From Clostridiales bacterium (GTDB lineage: Bacteria; Bacillota; Clostridia; Oscillospirales; QAMX01), in the NCBI GenBank assembly GCA_016285815.1, contig JAEERN010000089.1, positions 1-30,668 of the forward strand: 30,668 nt of DNA, read 5' to 3'. Positions 15,734-24,400 of this stretch are shown here, piece after piece. The position numbers were made by a program, and so were the translations under genes. The notes beneath the pieces are model-generated. The model did no database searches. It worked only from the letters and a program-made list of their open reading frames with translations, and was not told the origin of the DNA. Every line of letters starts with the position of its first letter. Within the stretch, counting starts at the first letter, position 1.

Positions 15734-17068
15734 TCACTTCTGAAGGATGAAGTCGACGATCTTCTGAGCCTCTTCAAAGTCCGGGATGACCGCGCCGGCG
15801 CCGGCGCCCACCAGACGCTGGCGCTTCCACTCGTCGATGCCGCACTTGCGGGCCTCGTCCGTGGCGACGGCGATGGGATAGCCGCCGATGCGGGAGACCA
15901 GCTCGATCTCCACGAACCCGTCGCCGAAGCTCAGCAGCTCGCTGCCGTCCAGATCGTTTTCCGCCAGCAGGCGGCGGATGACCAGCTCTTTCGTGCAGGC
16001 GGTGGCGTGCTCGTCCAGCGCGCCGTAGATGTTTTCGCCGAAATAGCGGTCCATGCCCAGCAGGGCCGCCTCTTCGCGGACCTGAGGCTGGTCGGTGCCG
16101 GAGGCGCAGTAGAGCCGGATGCCGTTGTCCAAAAGCGTCTGCAGCAGCTTGCACGAGCCGCGGACCAGCAGCGTCTCGGGGTCGATCTCGCCGCTGCGGA
16201 GGCCCTCGCGCCGGTCGTGGATCTTTTCCATCAGACGGCGGATGTACTCGGCCTTGTAGTCCATGGGATCCAGCGGCGTGCCGCCGCGCTTTTTGATCTC
16301 GTCGGCCAGGGCCATGCACTGGTAGATGGTCTGTTTCCCGGTCAGCATGTCGACGAACTCGGTGACGCAGCGCTCGATCTCCTCGGGCGTTTCGTCCGCC
16401 GCGCCGGGGGCCTTGACCAGCTCTTCGCAGAAATAGGGGATCATGATCTTCTGCCAGCCCTCGCGGATCAGGGACAGGGTCCCGTCAAAGTCGAACAGGG
16501 CGAACTTGAAGTCGTGGCCGTCGGGCGGGAAGATGACCTCGAGGCCCCACTCGTCCTTCAGCGTCTCGCGGACGGTGCGGATGACGGCGTGGAAGGCGAT
16601 GAAGCAGATGTCGGCCACCTCGGAGGGACAGCCGCTGTCGACGAAGAAGCGCAGGTCGGCGCTTTCCGCCAGCGCCTCGCCGCCGAGGCCGGTGAAGGCC
16701 ACGGTCTTCAGACCGGCCGCGGACGCGGCGGCCGAAAGGGCGGTCAGCGCGTCGTCTGCGCCGAAGGTCGCCAGCACGTCGCCAGCGCCGGCGGCGTCCG
16801 GAAGGGCGGCGGGACAGGCGCCGAGACAGACGGCGTTCAGGCCCTTGCGGCCCAGAACGGCACAGCCGCGGGACAGACTGACGGCCGCGTCGGCCGCCAT
16901 GCCGGCGGTGCGTTCGCTGCCGGCGGTATAGACGGTGCCGCCGGCTTTCCAGACGGAGACGAAAAGCCCGGCGGCCGCGGTGACGGCGGATTCGTCGATG
17001 CCGGCCTTCAGGGCGGAAACGGCGTCAAGGTAGCCGCGGGCGGCCGCGGCGGGATCCTGTTTGCTCAT
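15734..17068 (-). CDS. SIS-domain / HAD-hydrolase fusion protein
   Basis: A 444-residue two-domain protein. Residues 1 to about 175 look like a GmhA-type SIS domain, with TVYTAGSERTAGMAADA (45-61), GDVLATFG (96-103) and a C-terminal SEVADICFIAFHAVIRT helix (149-165) carrying a histidine (His160) like GmhA's catalytic one. Residues 188-444 form a HAD phosphatase: motif I FDFDGT (nucleophile Asp193, acid Asp195), motif II CASGTD (Ser323), motif III Lys360 and motif IV FGDGFVEIE (Asp383). The usual serine/threonine-rich phosphosugar loop of SIS proteins is not conserved. By analogy it could isomerise and dephosphorylate a sugar phosphate, but that is inference. It is the first gene of the operon. 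The ATG has only a modest ribosome site (AGAGAGG). Confidence 0.85.
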   Translation of the reverse strand: MSKQDPAAAARGYLDAVSALKAGIDESAVTAAAGLFVSVWKAGGTVYTAGSERTAGMAADAAVSLSRGCAVLGRKGLNAVCLGACPAALPDAAGAGDVLATFGADDALTALSAAASAAGLKTVAFTGLGGEALAESADLRFFVDSGCPSEVADICFIAFHAVIRTVRETLKDEWGLEVIFPPDGHDFKFALFDFDGTLSLIREGWQKIMIPYFCEELVKAPGAADETPEEIERCVTEFVDMLTGKQTIYQCMALADEIKKRGGTPLDPMDYKAEYIRRLMEKIHDRREGLRSGEIDPETLLVRGSCKLLQTLLDNGIRLYCASGTDQPQVREEAALLGMDRYFGENIYGALDEHATACTKELVIRRLLAENDLDGSELLSFGDGFVEIELVSRIGGYPIAVATDEARKCGIDEWKRQRLVGAGAGAVIPDFEEAQKIVDFILQK

Positions 17069-17114
17069 GGGTCAGACCTCTCTTTTTCGGATTGAAGGGC
17101 TTTCCCGGCGGCGG

Positions 17115-17175
17115 CGCCGCGCGGGGGAGACGGCGGTCCCTGCGCGCGGGATCCCGGGCGGGGAGGCGCGCGGCG
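17115..17175 (-). other. Long GC-rich leader with potential stem, 5' of SIS-HAD gene
   Basis: The predicted transcript from the minus promoter has a leader of about 125 bases, longer than others in the window. A 9-bp pairing is possible between 17115-17123 (CGCCGCGCG) and 17167-17175. No terminator or known riboswitch is recognised, so this is only a possible structured leader. Confidence 0.3.
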
Positions 17176-17199
17176 GAAGCTTCTGCCGCTCCACGTTCC

Positions 17200-17228
17200 A
17201 TTATAGCACAAGCGCGCCGCCGTGCCAA
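17200..17228 (-). promoter_or_regulatory. Sigma-A-type promoter of the SIS-HAD/kinase/GT2/FAD operon
   Basis: On the minus strand a -35 TTGGCA (17223-17228) is followed by 17 bases and a perfect -10 TATAAT (17200-17205). The -35 lies inside the first copy of the 70-bp repeat, and the -10 lies just outside it. Confidence 0.8.
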
Positions 17229-17358
17229 GAGACCGGACAGGGAAATTTGTAAAAAAACTGTGGGACGGCTTGCAAAATCCTTTGGGGGGCCGTGCCAAGA
17301 GACCGGACAGGGAAATTTGTAAAAAAACTGTGGGACGGCTTGCAAAATCCTTTGGGGG
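17219..17358. repeat. Perfect tandem duplication of a 70-bp regulatory segment
   Basis: Two identical adjacent 70-base copies (17219-17288 and 17289-17358) lie between divergent promoters. Each copy starts GCCGTGCCAAGAGACC and ends TGCAAAATCCTTTGGGGG. Copy 1 supplies the -35 of the leftward promoter and copy 2 supplies the -35 of the rightward promoter. Neither -10 is duplicated. Each copy also has imperfect inverted arms near its left end and middle (GCCGTGCC and GGGACGGC) around an A-rich centre. The 351-base stretch 17069-17419 otherwise contains no gene. Confidence 0.95.
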
Positions 17359-17368
17359 AAGGTATAAT
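17340..17368 (+). promoter_or_regulatory. Sigma-A-type promoter of the GH38/isomerase/GH2 operon
   Basis: A -35 TTGCAA (17340-17345), a 17-base spacer and a perfect -10 TATAAT (17363-17368). The -35 is inside the second repeat copy. Transcription near 17375 leaves a leader of about 45 bases before the GH38 ATG. Confidence 0.78.
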
Positions 17369-17419
17369 CATAGCAGAGCCTTTTCAGAGACAAAGGCCAC
17401 GGAACGAAGGAGGGCCCCA

Positions 17420-20400
17420 ATGGACAGACAAATGGTTCGCGCCATCGCCGAGACGCTCAAAAAGCGCACGAGAGTCTCGTATTCCCCCGTCGGCGGGATG
17501 GAGTTCCGGACGGCGAAATACCTCGCCCCGGAGCAGTATGAGTACACCTCAGAGTTCGCCCCCCTTGCGGAAAACTCGGTCATCCCGGAAGAGACGACCT
17601 TTATCCGCGGAAGCATCACCTTCCCGGACGAGATCCTCTGCGGACCGGATTTCCGCGACTATCTGAACATCGTCATCCCTGACCGTGAGGGGATCCTCAC
17701 CATCGACGGCGAGCCCTATCACGGCGTCGACCGCAACCGCAGCCGCGTGCCGCTGCGCCCCGAATGGGCCGGGACCACGAAGTCCTTCGAGCTGGCCGTG
17801 TTCTCCCGCAACGCCCGCAAGACCTTCGTCGAGGGGATCGGCATCGAGCGCGTCGATCTGAAGATCGAAAGCTGCTATTACCTCTATCTGGTGGCCAACG
17901 AGTTCCTGGCGACCTGCGGGAACGAGCCGGACAACGCCCACATCAAGGTCCGCGTCAACGCGGCCATCGAGGCCGCCATCCGGGATCTGGACCTGGACCT
18001 GACGGGCGACGAGCTGCGCGCCTCCGTGGCGCTGGCCGAGTCGCGCCTGACCGAGGGTCTGGCCGCCATCGACGACGGCGACGTCCGCGGGCTCATCAGC
18101 CTCATCGGACACACGCACATCGACGTGGCCTGGCTGTGGCAGCTGAAGGACACCGTCCGCAAGTGCGGCCACTCGTTCACCAATATGCTGCGTCTCATGG
18201 ACGAGTTCCCGGAGTTCACCTTCTCCTGCAGCCAGCTGCAGCTCATGGACTATACCAAACAGTACTATCCCGCGGTGTTCGAACAGATCAAAGAGCGCGT
18301 CCGCGAGGGCCGCTGGGAGATCGTCGGCCCCATGTGGGTCGAGAGCGACTGCAACGTGGTCTCCGGCGAGTCGCTGGTGCGCCAGATGATCTACGGCATC
18401 AACTTCTCGGAGAAAGAGTTCGGCACCCGCAGCCGCGTGGCGTGGCTGCCCGACACCTTCGGCTTCCAGCCCAATATGCCCCAGATCCTCAAGAAGAGCG
18501 GCACGGACTATTTCTACTCCTACAAGCTCCACTGGCAGCACCAGAACCGCTTCCCCTACGGGATGTTCCGCTGGGAAGGCTTGGACGGCAGCGAGATCAT
18601 CTGCTCGACGGCGTTCAACCCCGGCGGCTATAACGGCGAGCCCACCCCCGCGGAGCTGCGGGAGAGCAAGAACAACAACCTGCAGAACGGCGAGTTCGAC
18701 AACGTGATCTTCCCCTACGGCTTTGGCGACGGCGGCGGCGGCCCGACCCGCGAGATGGTCGAGCACGCCAGACGGCTCAAGGATTTCCCGGGCCTGCCGC
18801 GCACGCGCATGGAGCGCGCCGACGAGTATTTCGCCCGGCTGGAGCAGGAACGCGACCGTCTGCCCAAGTGGTTCGGCGAGCTGTACATCGAGACCCACCG
18901 CGGCACCCTCACCACCCAGGGGCACAACAAGCGCGCCAACCGCACGGCGGAGATCGGCTATCAGAACGCCGAAAAACTGGGCGTCGTCGCGTCGCTGCTG
19001 GGCGGCCATCCCGACTGGAACGCCCTGCACGAGGGCTGGAAGAAGATCTTGCTGCTCCAGTTCCACGACATCCTGCCGGGCAGCTCCATCCGCGAGGTGT
19101 ACGCCGAGGACTGTGCGGAGGGCTATCGCTTCATCTTCGACAAGCTGGACGGCTTCAACGCCGGCATCCGTCCCGCCGAGGGCGGCGCGCTGACGGTCTG
19201 GAACCTGCTCTCCTGGGAGCGCAAGGCGCTGGTCAGCGTCGAGCTGGACGCCGCCGAGATCGCGGGCAAGACCGTGGCGGACGCGTCGGGCAAGCTGCTG
19301 CCCACCGTGGTCGAGCCCATCGCGGACGGCCGCGTGCGCGCCACGTTCCCGGCCTGCCTGCCGGCCATGGGCTTCGCCCGCTTCTGCCTGGCCGACGGCG
19401 CCGCCGCCGAGGGACAGGCCGACGCCGTCGCGGTGAACCCCGACGGGAGCATCACCGCCGAGACCGCGGCGTTCCGCGTCACCGTGGACACGCTGGGCCG
19501 TCTGTCCAGTGTCTGGGACAAGGCCCAGGGCCGCGAGGTGCTGGCCGCCCCGGCCAACGACATCCGCCTCTTCCGCGACGGTCCCCAGAGCGAGGACGCG
19601 TGGAACATCTACGACACCTATAAGAACCGCCCGGTGGACTGCGACTGGGCCGTCTCCCTCTCCGTCAAGGAGAACTCGCCGCTGCGCACGGTGATCCACG
19701 TCAGCAAGAAGATCGAGAAGTGCGACATCGAGCAGGACATCTGCCTCTATCCCGACTCGCCGGTCATCGACTTCAAGACTGTGATCGACTGGACCGAGCG
19801 GCACAAGGTCATGCGCGTCTACTTCCCGGCGGACGTCAAGAGCCAGTTCGCCGCCTATGAAGTCGGCTTCGGCACCTTCCTGCGGCCGGCCAAGCAGAAC
19901 ACCAGCTTCGACAAGTCCCGGTTCGAGGTCAACGCCCACAAGTTCGCCGATCTCTCCGAGGGCGATTACGGCGTGTCCCTGCTCAACGACTGCAAGTACG
20001 CCCACAGCTGCGACGACAATGTGCTGGGCCTGACGCTGCTGCGCGGCACCACCAGCCCCGACCCGCTGGCCGATCTGGGCGTCCACGAGATCAACTACGC
20101 GTTCTATCCCCACAAGGGCGACTGGCGCGCGGCCGGCACTGCCCGCCGCGGCCACGAGCTGAACAACGCCCCCGTCGTGTGGCGCACGGCCGCCGATTTC
20201 GGTGCCGGTCTTGCCGGGAAGAGCCTGGTGTCCTGCGACAGCGCGAACATCATCGTCGACACCGTCAAGCCCGCCGAGGACGGCGACGGCGTCATCCTGC
20301 GCGCCTACGAGAGCAACGGTTGCCGCGGCGGCGCCAGGATCTGTCTGGCCAAGGCGCCGGCACAGGTGACGGCGGTGAGCCTCATCGAGGGCGACGACAC

Positions 20401-20479
20401 CCCGGTGGAAGCCGACGGGAACTCCTTTGGCTTCTCCTACGGTCCCTATGAGATCCTGACCTTCCGCGTGAGATTCTGA
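17420..20479 (+). CDS. GH38 alpha-mannosidase
   Basis: A 1019-residue glycoside hydrolase that would release alpha-linked mannose from oligosaccharides. An N-terminal beta domain covers about 1-220. The catalytic barrel then begins with GHTHIDVAWLW (230-240), in which His233 and Asp235 match the zinc ligands of the family. The nucleophile is predicted as Asp345 in WLPDTFGFQPNMPQI. Further family segments are YGFGDGGGGPTREM and the His in LLQFHDILPGSS. The rest is the long C-terminal beta-sandwich region. The ATG at 17420 has GAAGGAGGG upstream. The upstream open frame through the repeat is rejected because it would span the promoter. No signal peptide is present, so the enzyme is probably cytoplasmic. 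It is the first gene of its operon. Confidence 0.95.
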   Translation: MDRQMVRAIAETLKKRTRVSYSPVGGMEFRTAKYLAPEQYEYTSEFAPLAENSVIPEETTFIRGSITFPDEILCGPDFRDYLNIVIPDREGILTIDGEPYHGVDRNRSRVPLRPEWAGTTKSFELAVFSRNARKTFVEGIGIERVDLKIESCYYLYLVANEFLATCGNEPDNAHIKVRVNAAIEAAIRDLDLDLTGDELRASVALAESRLTEGLAAIDDGDVRGLISLIGHTHIDVAWLWQLKDTVRKCGHSFTNMLRLMDEFPEFTFSCSQLQLMDYTKQYYPAVFEQIKERVREGRWEIVGPMWVESDCNVVSGESLVRQMIYGINFSEKEFGTRSRVAWLPDTFGFQPNMPQILKKSGTDYFYSYKLHWQHQNRFPYGMFRWEGLDGSEIICSTAFNPGGYNGEPTPAELRESKNNNLQNGEFDNVIFPYGFGDGGGGPTREMVEHARRLKDFPGLPRTRMERADEYFARLEQERDRLPKWFGELYIETHRGTLTTQGHNKRANRTAEIGYQNAEKLGVVASLLGGHPDWNALHEGWKKILLLQFHDILPGSSIREVYAEDCAEGYRFIFDKLDGFNAGIRPAEGGALTVWNLLSWERKALVSVELDAAEIAGKTVADASGKLLPTVVEPIADGRVRATFPACLPAMGFARFCLADGAAAEGQADAVAVNPDGSITAETAAFRVTVDTLGRLSSVWDKAQGREVLAAPANDIRLFRDGPQSEDAWNIYDTYKNRPVDCDWAVSLSVKENSPLRTVIHVSKKIEKCDIEQDICLYPDSPVIDFKTVIDWTERHKVMRVYFPADVKSQFAAYEVGFGTFLRPAKQNTSFDKSRFEVNAHKFADLSEGDYGVSLLNDCKYAHSCDDNVLGLTLLRGTTSPDPLADLGVHEINYAFYPHKGDWRAAGTARRGHELNNAPVVWRTAADFGAGLAGKSLVSCDSANIIVDTVKPAEDGDGVILRAYESNGCRGGARICLAKAPAQVTAVSLIEGDDTPVEADGNSFGFSYGPYEILTFRVRF

Positions 20480-20521
20480 CGCGGAGCGGGAAACCTGACG
20501 GTAAAAAGGAGAATAACGATC

Positions 20522-21352
20522 ATGGCAGGAAAAGCGAACGTCGGCCTTCAGCTCTATACGGTCCGCGACGAACTGAGCCGCGACTTTGTCGGGACGCTGG
20601 AGACGGTCAAAAAACTGGGGTACGAGGGCGTCGAGTTTGCCGGGAACTACGGCGGGCTGGCCGCCGCGGATCTGAAAAAGCTCTGCGCCGAGCTGGGGCT
20701 GGAGATCCTCTCGACGCACTGCTCCTTCGAGAACTTCGAAAAGGACTTCGAGGGGAGTCTGGCCTATCACAAGGAGCTGGGGATCCGCTATCTGGCCATC
20801 CCGTGGATGCCCGCGGACAAATGCCCCGGCAAGCCGGGTTTCGAGTCCATGCGCGGCCTGTTCTGCGATATGCAGAAGGCGCTGGCCGCCGAGGGGATCC
20901 AGCTTCTTTACCACAACCACGATTTTGAGTTCATCCCGCATCCGGACGGCGGTCTGGTCTATGACAGGCTGATCGAGTCCGTTCCGGGGCTGAACCCCGA
21001 ATTCGACGTCTGCTGGGTGACCTATTCCGGCAACGACCCGGTGGCGTATCTGAACAAGTTCGCCGGTCGGGTGGACGTGGTCCATCTCAAGGACTTCGAG
21101 GGCCGCAACAGCGAGCCGGCCTACGCCCTGATCGACGCGGACGGCAACGCCGTCGCCGCCGAGAAGACGGAAGCGGTCAACACCTTCCGCTTCCGCCCGG
21201 TGGGGTCCGGCGTCGTCCGGATGCCCGAGGTGCTGGCCGCGGCCCTGGCTGGCGGCACCAAGTCCTTCATCGTCGAACAGGACGACTGCTACGGCGACGC
21301 CTTCGGCGCCGCCGAGCAGAGCCGCGCCTGGCTGCGGACGATGGGACTGTGA
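20522..21352 (+). CDS. Sugar phosphate isomerase/epimerase-family TIM-barrel protein
   Basis: A 276-residue xylose-isomerase-like TIM barrel (AP endonuclease 2 fold). The start GLQLYTVRDEL and the Glu38 of GVEFAG are typical. Probable metal ligands are Glu136 in YHNHDFEF, Asp162 in PEFDVCW, His188 in VVHLKD and Glu252 in FIVEQDD. The family covers sugar epimerases, inosose dehydratase-like enzymes and lyases acting on 3-keto-glycosides, and the exact reaction cannot be told from sequence. It lies 42 bases after GH38 with AAGGAG before its ATG, and 145 bases before the GH2 gene, so it probably works on a sugar released or modified by these enzymes. Confidence 0.87.
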   Translation: MAGKANVGLQLYTVRDELSRDFVGTLETVKKLGYEGVEFAGNYGGLAAADLKKLCAELGLEILSTHCSFENFEKDFEGSLAYHKELGIRYLAIPWMPADKCPGKPGFESMRGLFCDMQKALAAEGIQLLYHNHDFEFIPHPDGGLVYDRLIESVPGLNPEFDVCWVTYSGNDPVAYLNKFAGRVDVVHLKDFEGRNSEPAYALIDADGNAVAAEKTEAVNTFRFRPVGSGVVRMPEVLAAALAGGTKSFIVEQDDCYGDAFGAAEQSRAWLRTMGL

Positions 21353-21374
21353 GACCGATCTGATCCAAACGTTT

Positions 21375-21418
21375 CGCTTCCCGCCGCTCTGTTCCGCAAA
21401 ACAGAGCGGCGGGAAGCG
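21375..21418. other. Perfect 19-bp hairpin between isomerase and GH2 genes
   Basis: The arms 21375-21393 and 21400-21418 are perfectly complementary over 19 bases (left arm begins CGCTTCCCGCC) around a six-base CCGCAA loop. No T run follows on either strand, so it is not a classical terminator. It may attenuate, stabilise the upstream message or mark an RNA processing site. The rest of the 145-base gap is GC-rich, and I see no promoter in it. Confidence 0.7.
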
Positions 21419-21497
21419 GAATACGGTCCGGCGGAGAGCGCGGACCGCGCGGACCGCGCGGGAAAGGCCCCGCCGAAAGCATATGAGGTGAACACGG

Positions 21498-24400
21498 ATG
21501 AAAGAGTACACGCGACCCAAGGAATGGCAGGATCCCGGCATCACGGGAATCGACCGCGCCCCCGTGCGGGCGTACTACATCCCGTTCCGCACCGCCGCCG
21601 CCGCGAAAGAGGGAAACCGGGGCGGCTCAGAGCGGTATAAAAATCTCAACGGCCGCTGGAGCTTTCGCTGGTTCGACCGGCCGGAGCACGCGCCGGAGGA
21701 TCCGTCGGTCTGTGAGACGGGGGACTGGGATGTTCAGGACGTTCCCTCCTGCTGGCAGATGAGCGGCGGATACGACGTGCCGGTCTATACCAACGTCAAC
21801 TATCCGATCCCCGCGGACGCGCCCTGGGTGCCGGACGAGAACCCCACGGGGGTCTACGTCAGGGACTTCACGCTGCCGGAGCGGTTCGCGGGCCTGCGGA
21901 CGTTCCTGCGCTTCGAGGGCGTGGACTCCGCCTTTTACGTCTATATCAACGGCAGCCGGGCGGGGTATTCCAAGGGCGCGCATCTGCCCAGCGAGTTCGA
22001 CGTGACCGAGCTGGTGCGCCCGGGGAGCAACCGCGTGGCGGTCAAGGTGCTCAAGCTGTGCGACGGGACCTATCTCGAGGACCAGGACATGTGGCGCATG
22101 TCCGGCCTGTGGCGTGACTGTTATCTGCTGGCTAGGCCGCAGACCGCTCTGTGGGACGTGGCCGTCACGGCCGATCTGGACGCGGACAGGACCTCCGGTC
22201 TGTTCCGCGCCGAGTTTTCGCTGCTGCCTGAGACAGCGGAGCCCGTCGCGGTCCGCACGACGCTCTATGCCCCGGACGGGACACGGGTCTTTTCCGAAGA
22301 GAGGCTCTCCAGCGAGCCCGTCGAGCAGGTGATCCCGGACGTCGAACGCTGGACCAACGAGACCCCGACGCTGTACCGGGCCGTCTTCGAGTCGGCGGCG
22401 GGGGAGGCGTTCGCGCTGAACGTGGGCTTCCGCCATGTGGAGATCGTCAACGGCGTGTTCACGGTCAACGGGGCGGCGGTGAAGCTGCGCGGCGTCAACC
22501 GCCACGACACCAATCCCGACAGCGGCCACACCGTCAGCATGGAGGACATGCGGAACGATCTGATCCGGATGCGGCGTCTCAACATCACCGCCATCCGCAC
22601 CTCGCACTATATCAACGATCCGCGTTTTCTGGATCTGTGCGACGAATACGGCTTCTTCGTGGTGGACGAGTGCGACATCGAGACCCACGGCGCCCACTAT
22701 CTGCGCCGCGAGGACCGGGAGGACAAGTACATGTGCAGCGACCCGCTGTACCGCCTGAGCTTCCTGGACCGCTGCGCCCGCATGTTCGCCCGGGACCGGA
22801 ACCACCCCTGCGTCATCATGTGGTCGCTGGGCAACGAGAGCCAGTTCGGCGAGAACCACGTGGCCATGGCCGACTTCCTGCACGAGCGCGACACACGCCC
22901 GGTGCACTACTGCGAGGCCAAGGACGCGCTCTGCGTGGACGTGGTCAGCTGTATGTATCCGTCCCAGGATTCGATCCCCAAGCGGTTCGCCGACGCCGCC
23001 GCCAGCGGCAGGCCCTATTTCTTCTGCGAATACTCCCACGCCATGGGCAACTCCAACGGGGACATCTGCGATTACGTCGCCATGATCGACGCCGATCCCA
23101 CCTCCATGGGCGGCTGCATCTGGGAATGGGCGGATCACGGGATCCGCGTCACGGACGAAACCGGCCGCGAAGCCTTCCGCTACGGCGGGGACTTCGGAGA
23201 CAAGCCCAACGACTCGAACTTCTGTGTGGACGGTCTGGTCTCGCCGGACCGCGTCGCCCGTTCGGGCGCCATGGAGGTCAAAAAGGCCTACGAGTGGGTC
23301 AAGGCCTCGGTGGTCCGCCGGGCCGGGAACCGCATCTCGGTCAAGAACTGCCGGTATTTCGGCCGTCTAGAGGAGGTGGACGCCGACTGGACCATCCTGC
23401 GGAACGGCCGTCCCCTGCGCCGCGGCCGGCTGGGCGCGCTGTCCGGTATCGAGCCGGGCAAGGCCCGCTATTTCGACGTGGATATGTCGGTCCCGGACGA
23501 CGGCGCCGAGTATTTCCTCACCGTGTCCTTCCGCCTGAACTGCGCCACGTGGTACGCCGAGCCGGGATTCGAGGTGGCCTTCACCCAGATCCGGCTCACC
23601 GAGGGCATGAACGGCCTTCCGGCCACGCTGCCCGGCGGCGCGCCGAAGTTGGACGACGCGGGCGACGTCATCCGCGTCTCCTGCGACGACGCGTCCTTCG
23701 GCTTCGACCGGGGCACGGGCCTTCCCTGTTCCGTCCGCTTCGCCGGGACGGAGCTTCTGGCGTCCCCCTTCCGCTTCAACGGCATGCGCGCGCCCCTGGA
23801 CAACGACGCCAAGGATCTGCCGCTGTGGGACGAGCTGTTCCTCAGCGCGCTCCAGTCCCGGCTCGAGAGCTTCGCGCTGGTCGGCGAGAGCGCCGACGCC
23901 GTGGTCCTGCGGGGCGTCTACGTGCTGTCGCCCTACGCCGTGCCGCCCCTCTGGCGCGTCGAGGCCCTTTGGACCGTGTCCCGCGGGGGAGAGCTCTCCT
24001 GCGAGCTGGAGCTGACCTACCTGCGGAAAGAGGCCTACGTCCTGCCGCGGCTGGGCTTTGAGTTCTTGTTGGCCGAGGGGCTGGAGAACGTGGTCTGGTA
24101 CGGCCGCGGCCCGCTGGACAGCTATACGGACAAGTACCACGCCGCCCGATTCGGCCGCTTTACGGCCAAGGTCTCCGAGCTGTTCACCCACTACGTCAAG
24201 CCGCAGGAGAACGGCAGCCACGCCGAGACCCGCTACGCCGGCCTGACGGACCGGCGGGGGCTGGGGCTTGCCGTCCTCGGCTCGCCGGACTTCTCGTTCT
24301 CGGCCCACCACTATACCACGGCGGACATCGCCGCCGCGGCCCACGACGATGAACTGACCGCGCGGCCGGAGACCGTCGTGAACGTGGACTTCCGCCAGAA

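Noticed and set aside
12324..17068. Complete ADP-heptose biosynthesis operon
   Set aside because: No nucleotidyltransferase or epimerase is present, and the SIS loop is atypical, so the full pathway cannot be claimed. It is kept only as a hypothesis.
17219..17358. Possible CRISPR array
   Set aside because: Only two directly adjacent 70-base copies exist, with no spacers and no cas genes. It is a tandem duplication.
17222..17419. N-terminal extension of the GH38 protein encoded by the repeat
   Set aside because: The frame happens to stay open through the duplication, but it would lie upstream of the promoter and lacks a ribosome site. The ATG at 17420 has a strong one.
17549..21544. Very long minus-strand open frame (1331 codons) opposite the GH38 and isomerase genes
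   Set aside because: It is antisense to two clearly recognised enzymes. High-GC codon bias commonly opens such shadow frames, and its sequence has no recognisable domain.
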